Positions 62,636 to 64,000 of a stretch of DNA of 64,000 nt are shown in pieces (the stretch's first letter is position 1; each line of letters begins with the position of its first letter). The position numbers and the translations under genes are program-made. The stretch is from DATBJJ01 sp036556425 (GTDB lineage Bacteria; Acidobacteriota; Vicinamibacteria; Vicinamibacterales; 2-12-FULL-66-21). A model generated the notes under the pieces. That model was given only the letters and a program-made list of their open reading frames with translations. It had not been told where the DNA came from and ran no database searches. The stretch spans positions 1 to 64,000 of the forward strand of contig DATBJJ010000003.1 in NCBI GenBank assembly GCA_036556425.1, given 5' to 3'.

Positions 62636-64000
62636 CTAATCAGGGAGCCATCCCAGGCCCACGAGCTGCACGGAGACCTGGCCGCGTTTCGGCGAGAGCT
62701 GGAGCCGCTCGATCGAGGGGACGCCGCCCGCGTCGGCGATCTTCCGCGTTTCTTCGACGATCTCCTCTTCGAGCGCGCGCTCGCGATCGCGGATCGCCTC
62801 GACGTTCTCGGTCGCGCGCTTGATGTCCTCGCTCTCTTTCATGCTGCGCCCCACGCCGCGCGCCGCGGTGGTGGCGCGGCCCAACGTGCCGGTGCTGATC
62901 GTCTTTCGTCCGAACAGCGCGCCGAGGATCGTCGCGCCCACCGAGAGGCCGGTCTGCAGCCGCTGCTGCGACGCTTGCGACGATTCGCGTTCGACGGCCG
63001 CCTCCGCGCGGCGCCGCTGCTCGGCGAGCTGCGCCCGCTTCGAGCCGTACTTCGCGCGAATCGCATCGACGGCCGCGTCGCGCGCGGTGCGCTGCGATTC
63101 TTGTACGCGAACCATGAAGTCGCGCTCCGACTCCCCTGGCGTCGACGTCAATTTGAGATCGCGCTGGCGCATCAGCTCGAGCTTCTCCGATTGGGCGAGC
63201 CAGCGGCTGAGATCCTTCTCCCATGCTGCGTAGTTCTTCGCTTGCAAGCCGGGCGCCGGCACTTGCGCGAACGTCGCGCCCGCTTCCGGAGATTCGCGAA
63301 GATCGCCGGCGGTTCCGTCGAGCCTCGATGCCTTCGACCAGTCGATCGTCAGCGGCCCGGAGCCCAGCGGCGCCACGTACAGCACATCGCGCACCTCGTC
63401 GACGCCGAGCTTCGAGTCGCCGAACCCGACGCGCGCCGCACCGAGCACGACTGGCGTGTAATGCGTCGCACCGGACGCGCGCGTGCCTTGCAGCGACGAA
63501 GGAATGAAGAATTGTTGGATGCCGGGTGGGAGTACCGGCGGCGACGTGTCGGCGGCGCTGGCTTTCGTTTTCGTCGACGGCGCGGGCGCAGCCGCCGCCG
63601 CAGCGGACTGCCCGGCTGGCGGGGCCGGCGTCAACGCGCGGATCTGATCGCGCGAAAGCGGACCGCGCAAATACGACAGCGTCCATCGCGTCTGAAACGT
63701 GGTCGGCGCTTTCGCGTGGACGTCGTGCAGCAGGAACACGCGCTTCTCGAGCGCCGACAACAATCGATCCGTCTCGGCGCGATCCATCGAGCCGGCCGCC
63801 GCGCCCTCGAGGCCGTCGAGCATGCGCGCCTTGTCGCGTTCGGTCTGCAGCCGCCCGAGAAACCACGTACCGGTGTTCGCGAGCCCCTTGTAATCGAGAT
63901 CGACGGGATTCTGCGTCGCGAGCAGGACGCCGATGCCAAACGCGCGGCCCTGTTTCAGGAGCGTCAGCAGCGGACCCTTCGATGGTGGATTCGCGACCGG
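62636..64000 (-). CDS. HerA-like (DUF87) ATPase, 5' partial
   Basis: 454 C-terminal residues are visible; the frame runs open to the window end. The first part (QGRAFGIGVLLATQNPVDLD and TGTWFLGRLQTERDKARMLD) is the typical C-terminal core of HerA/VirB4-like ATPases encoded as stand-alone proteins. A Pro/Ala linker and a beta-rich domain follow. Next is a helical region (RRRAEAAVERESSQASQQR) and a Gly-rich zipper (GLSVGATILGALFGRKT). A charged coiled coil and the end VQLVGLGWLPD complete it. The Walker A part is outside the window. It may drive DNA or peptide movement; partner unknown. Confidence 0.88.
   Translation of the reverse strand, partial: PVANPPSKGPLLTLLKQGRAFGIGVLLATQNPVDLDYKGLANTGTWFLGRLQTERDKARMLDGLEGAAAGSMDRAETDRLLSALEKRVFLLHDVHAKAPTTFQTRWTLSYLRGPLSRDQIRALTPAPPAGQSAAAAAAPAPSTKTKASAADTSPPVLPPGIQQFFIPSSLQGTRASGATHYTPVVLGAARVGFGDSKLGVDEVRDVLYVAPLGSGPLTIDWSKASRLDGTAGDLRESPEAGATFAQVPAPGLQAKNYAAWEKDLSRWLAQSEKLELMRQRDLKLTSTPGESERDFMVRVQESQRTARDAAVDAIRAKYGSKRAQLAEQRRRAEAAVERESSQASQQRLQTGLSVGATILGALFGRKTISTGTLGRATTAARGVGRSMKESEDIKRATENVEAIRDRERALEEEIVEETRKIADAGGVPSIERLQLSPKRGQVSVQLVGLGWLPD

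Overview
The window is GC-rich and very gene-dense, with short spacers and many overlapping stops and starts. It most resembles a chromosome of an Acidobacteriota member, probably close to Vicinamibacteria. This is inferred from content: five full-length MacB/FtsX-type 'ADOP' permeases (three with their own PadR regulator), an Oar-like TonB receptor with a carboxypeptidase-regulatory N-terminus, DinB-type proteins, a P5C dehydrogenase of about 570 residues and many secreted proteins of unknown role. No rRNA, tRNA, transposase, phage gene or CRISPR array was seen.

Layout. 1-2 kb: two tandem stand-alone KdpD-sensor/USP proteins without kinase domains; the first is cut by the window edge. 2.2-9.3 kb: PadR plus ADOP pair, a reverse-strand cytochrome c, a second ADOP and a small exported protein. 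9.4-16.3 kb: APC permease, then on the reverse strand a vitamin B12-type TonB receptor, a YcaQ-like glycosylase, a bacilliredoxin and an ankyrin protein, and a divergent mycothiol-isomerase-like protein. 16.4-24.6 kb: purple acid phosphatase, Oar-like receptor, aberrant Nramp-like transporter, esterase. 24.7-31.3 kb: ADOP/PadR pair, diheme cytochrome, small proteins, P5C dehydrogenase. 31.5-42.6 kb: DinB, MATE, DUF1801, ADOP, AraC/MFS pair, SPFH protein, NCS1 permease. 42.7-50.1 kb: giant M14 peptidase, bactofilin, response regulator, DUF2585, PHP, DUF1028 and LysE proteins. 50.2-56.3 kb: SAM-I riboswitch and homoserine dehydrogenase, a membrane glycosyltransferase, YHS and PQQ-repeat exported proteins. 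56.3-64 kb: ADOP/PadR pair, a two-gene operon with a membrane-anchored kinase-like protein, and a HerA-like ATPase plus lipoprotein phosphatase.

The most striking non-coding trait is the spacers. Many contain arrays of 7-11 bp words followed by the same words inverted, or hairpins bracketed by GGGGAC and GTCCCC, mostly where convergent genes end. Several repeats supply start or stop codons of neighbouring genes. The most interesting coding locus is 59400-62629: a polytopic protein fused, after a lipobox-like Cys, to a Cys-rich domain carrying an HxDxKxxN loop and a DLG motif, which looks like an extracytoplasmic kinase. It lies tail to tail with a lipoprotein phosphatase.

Regulation visible in sequence: inverted repeats at all three padR starts (candidate auto-operators), a SAM-I riboswitch, and several -10 boxes only 6-12 bases before start codons, suggesting frequent leaderless or near-leaderless transcripts.
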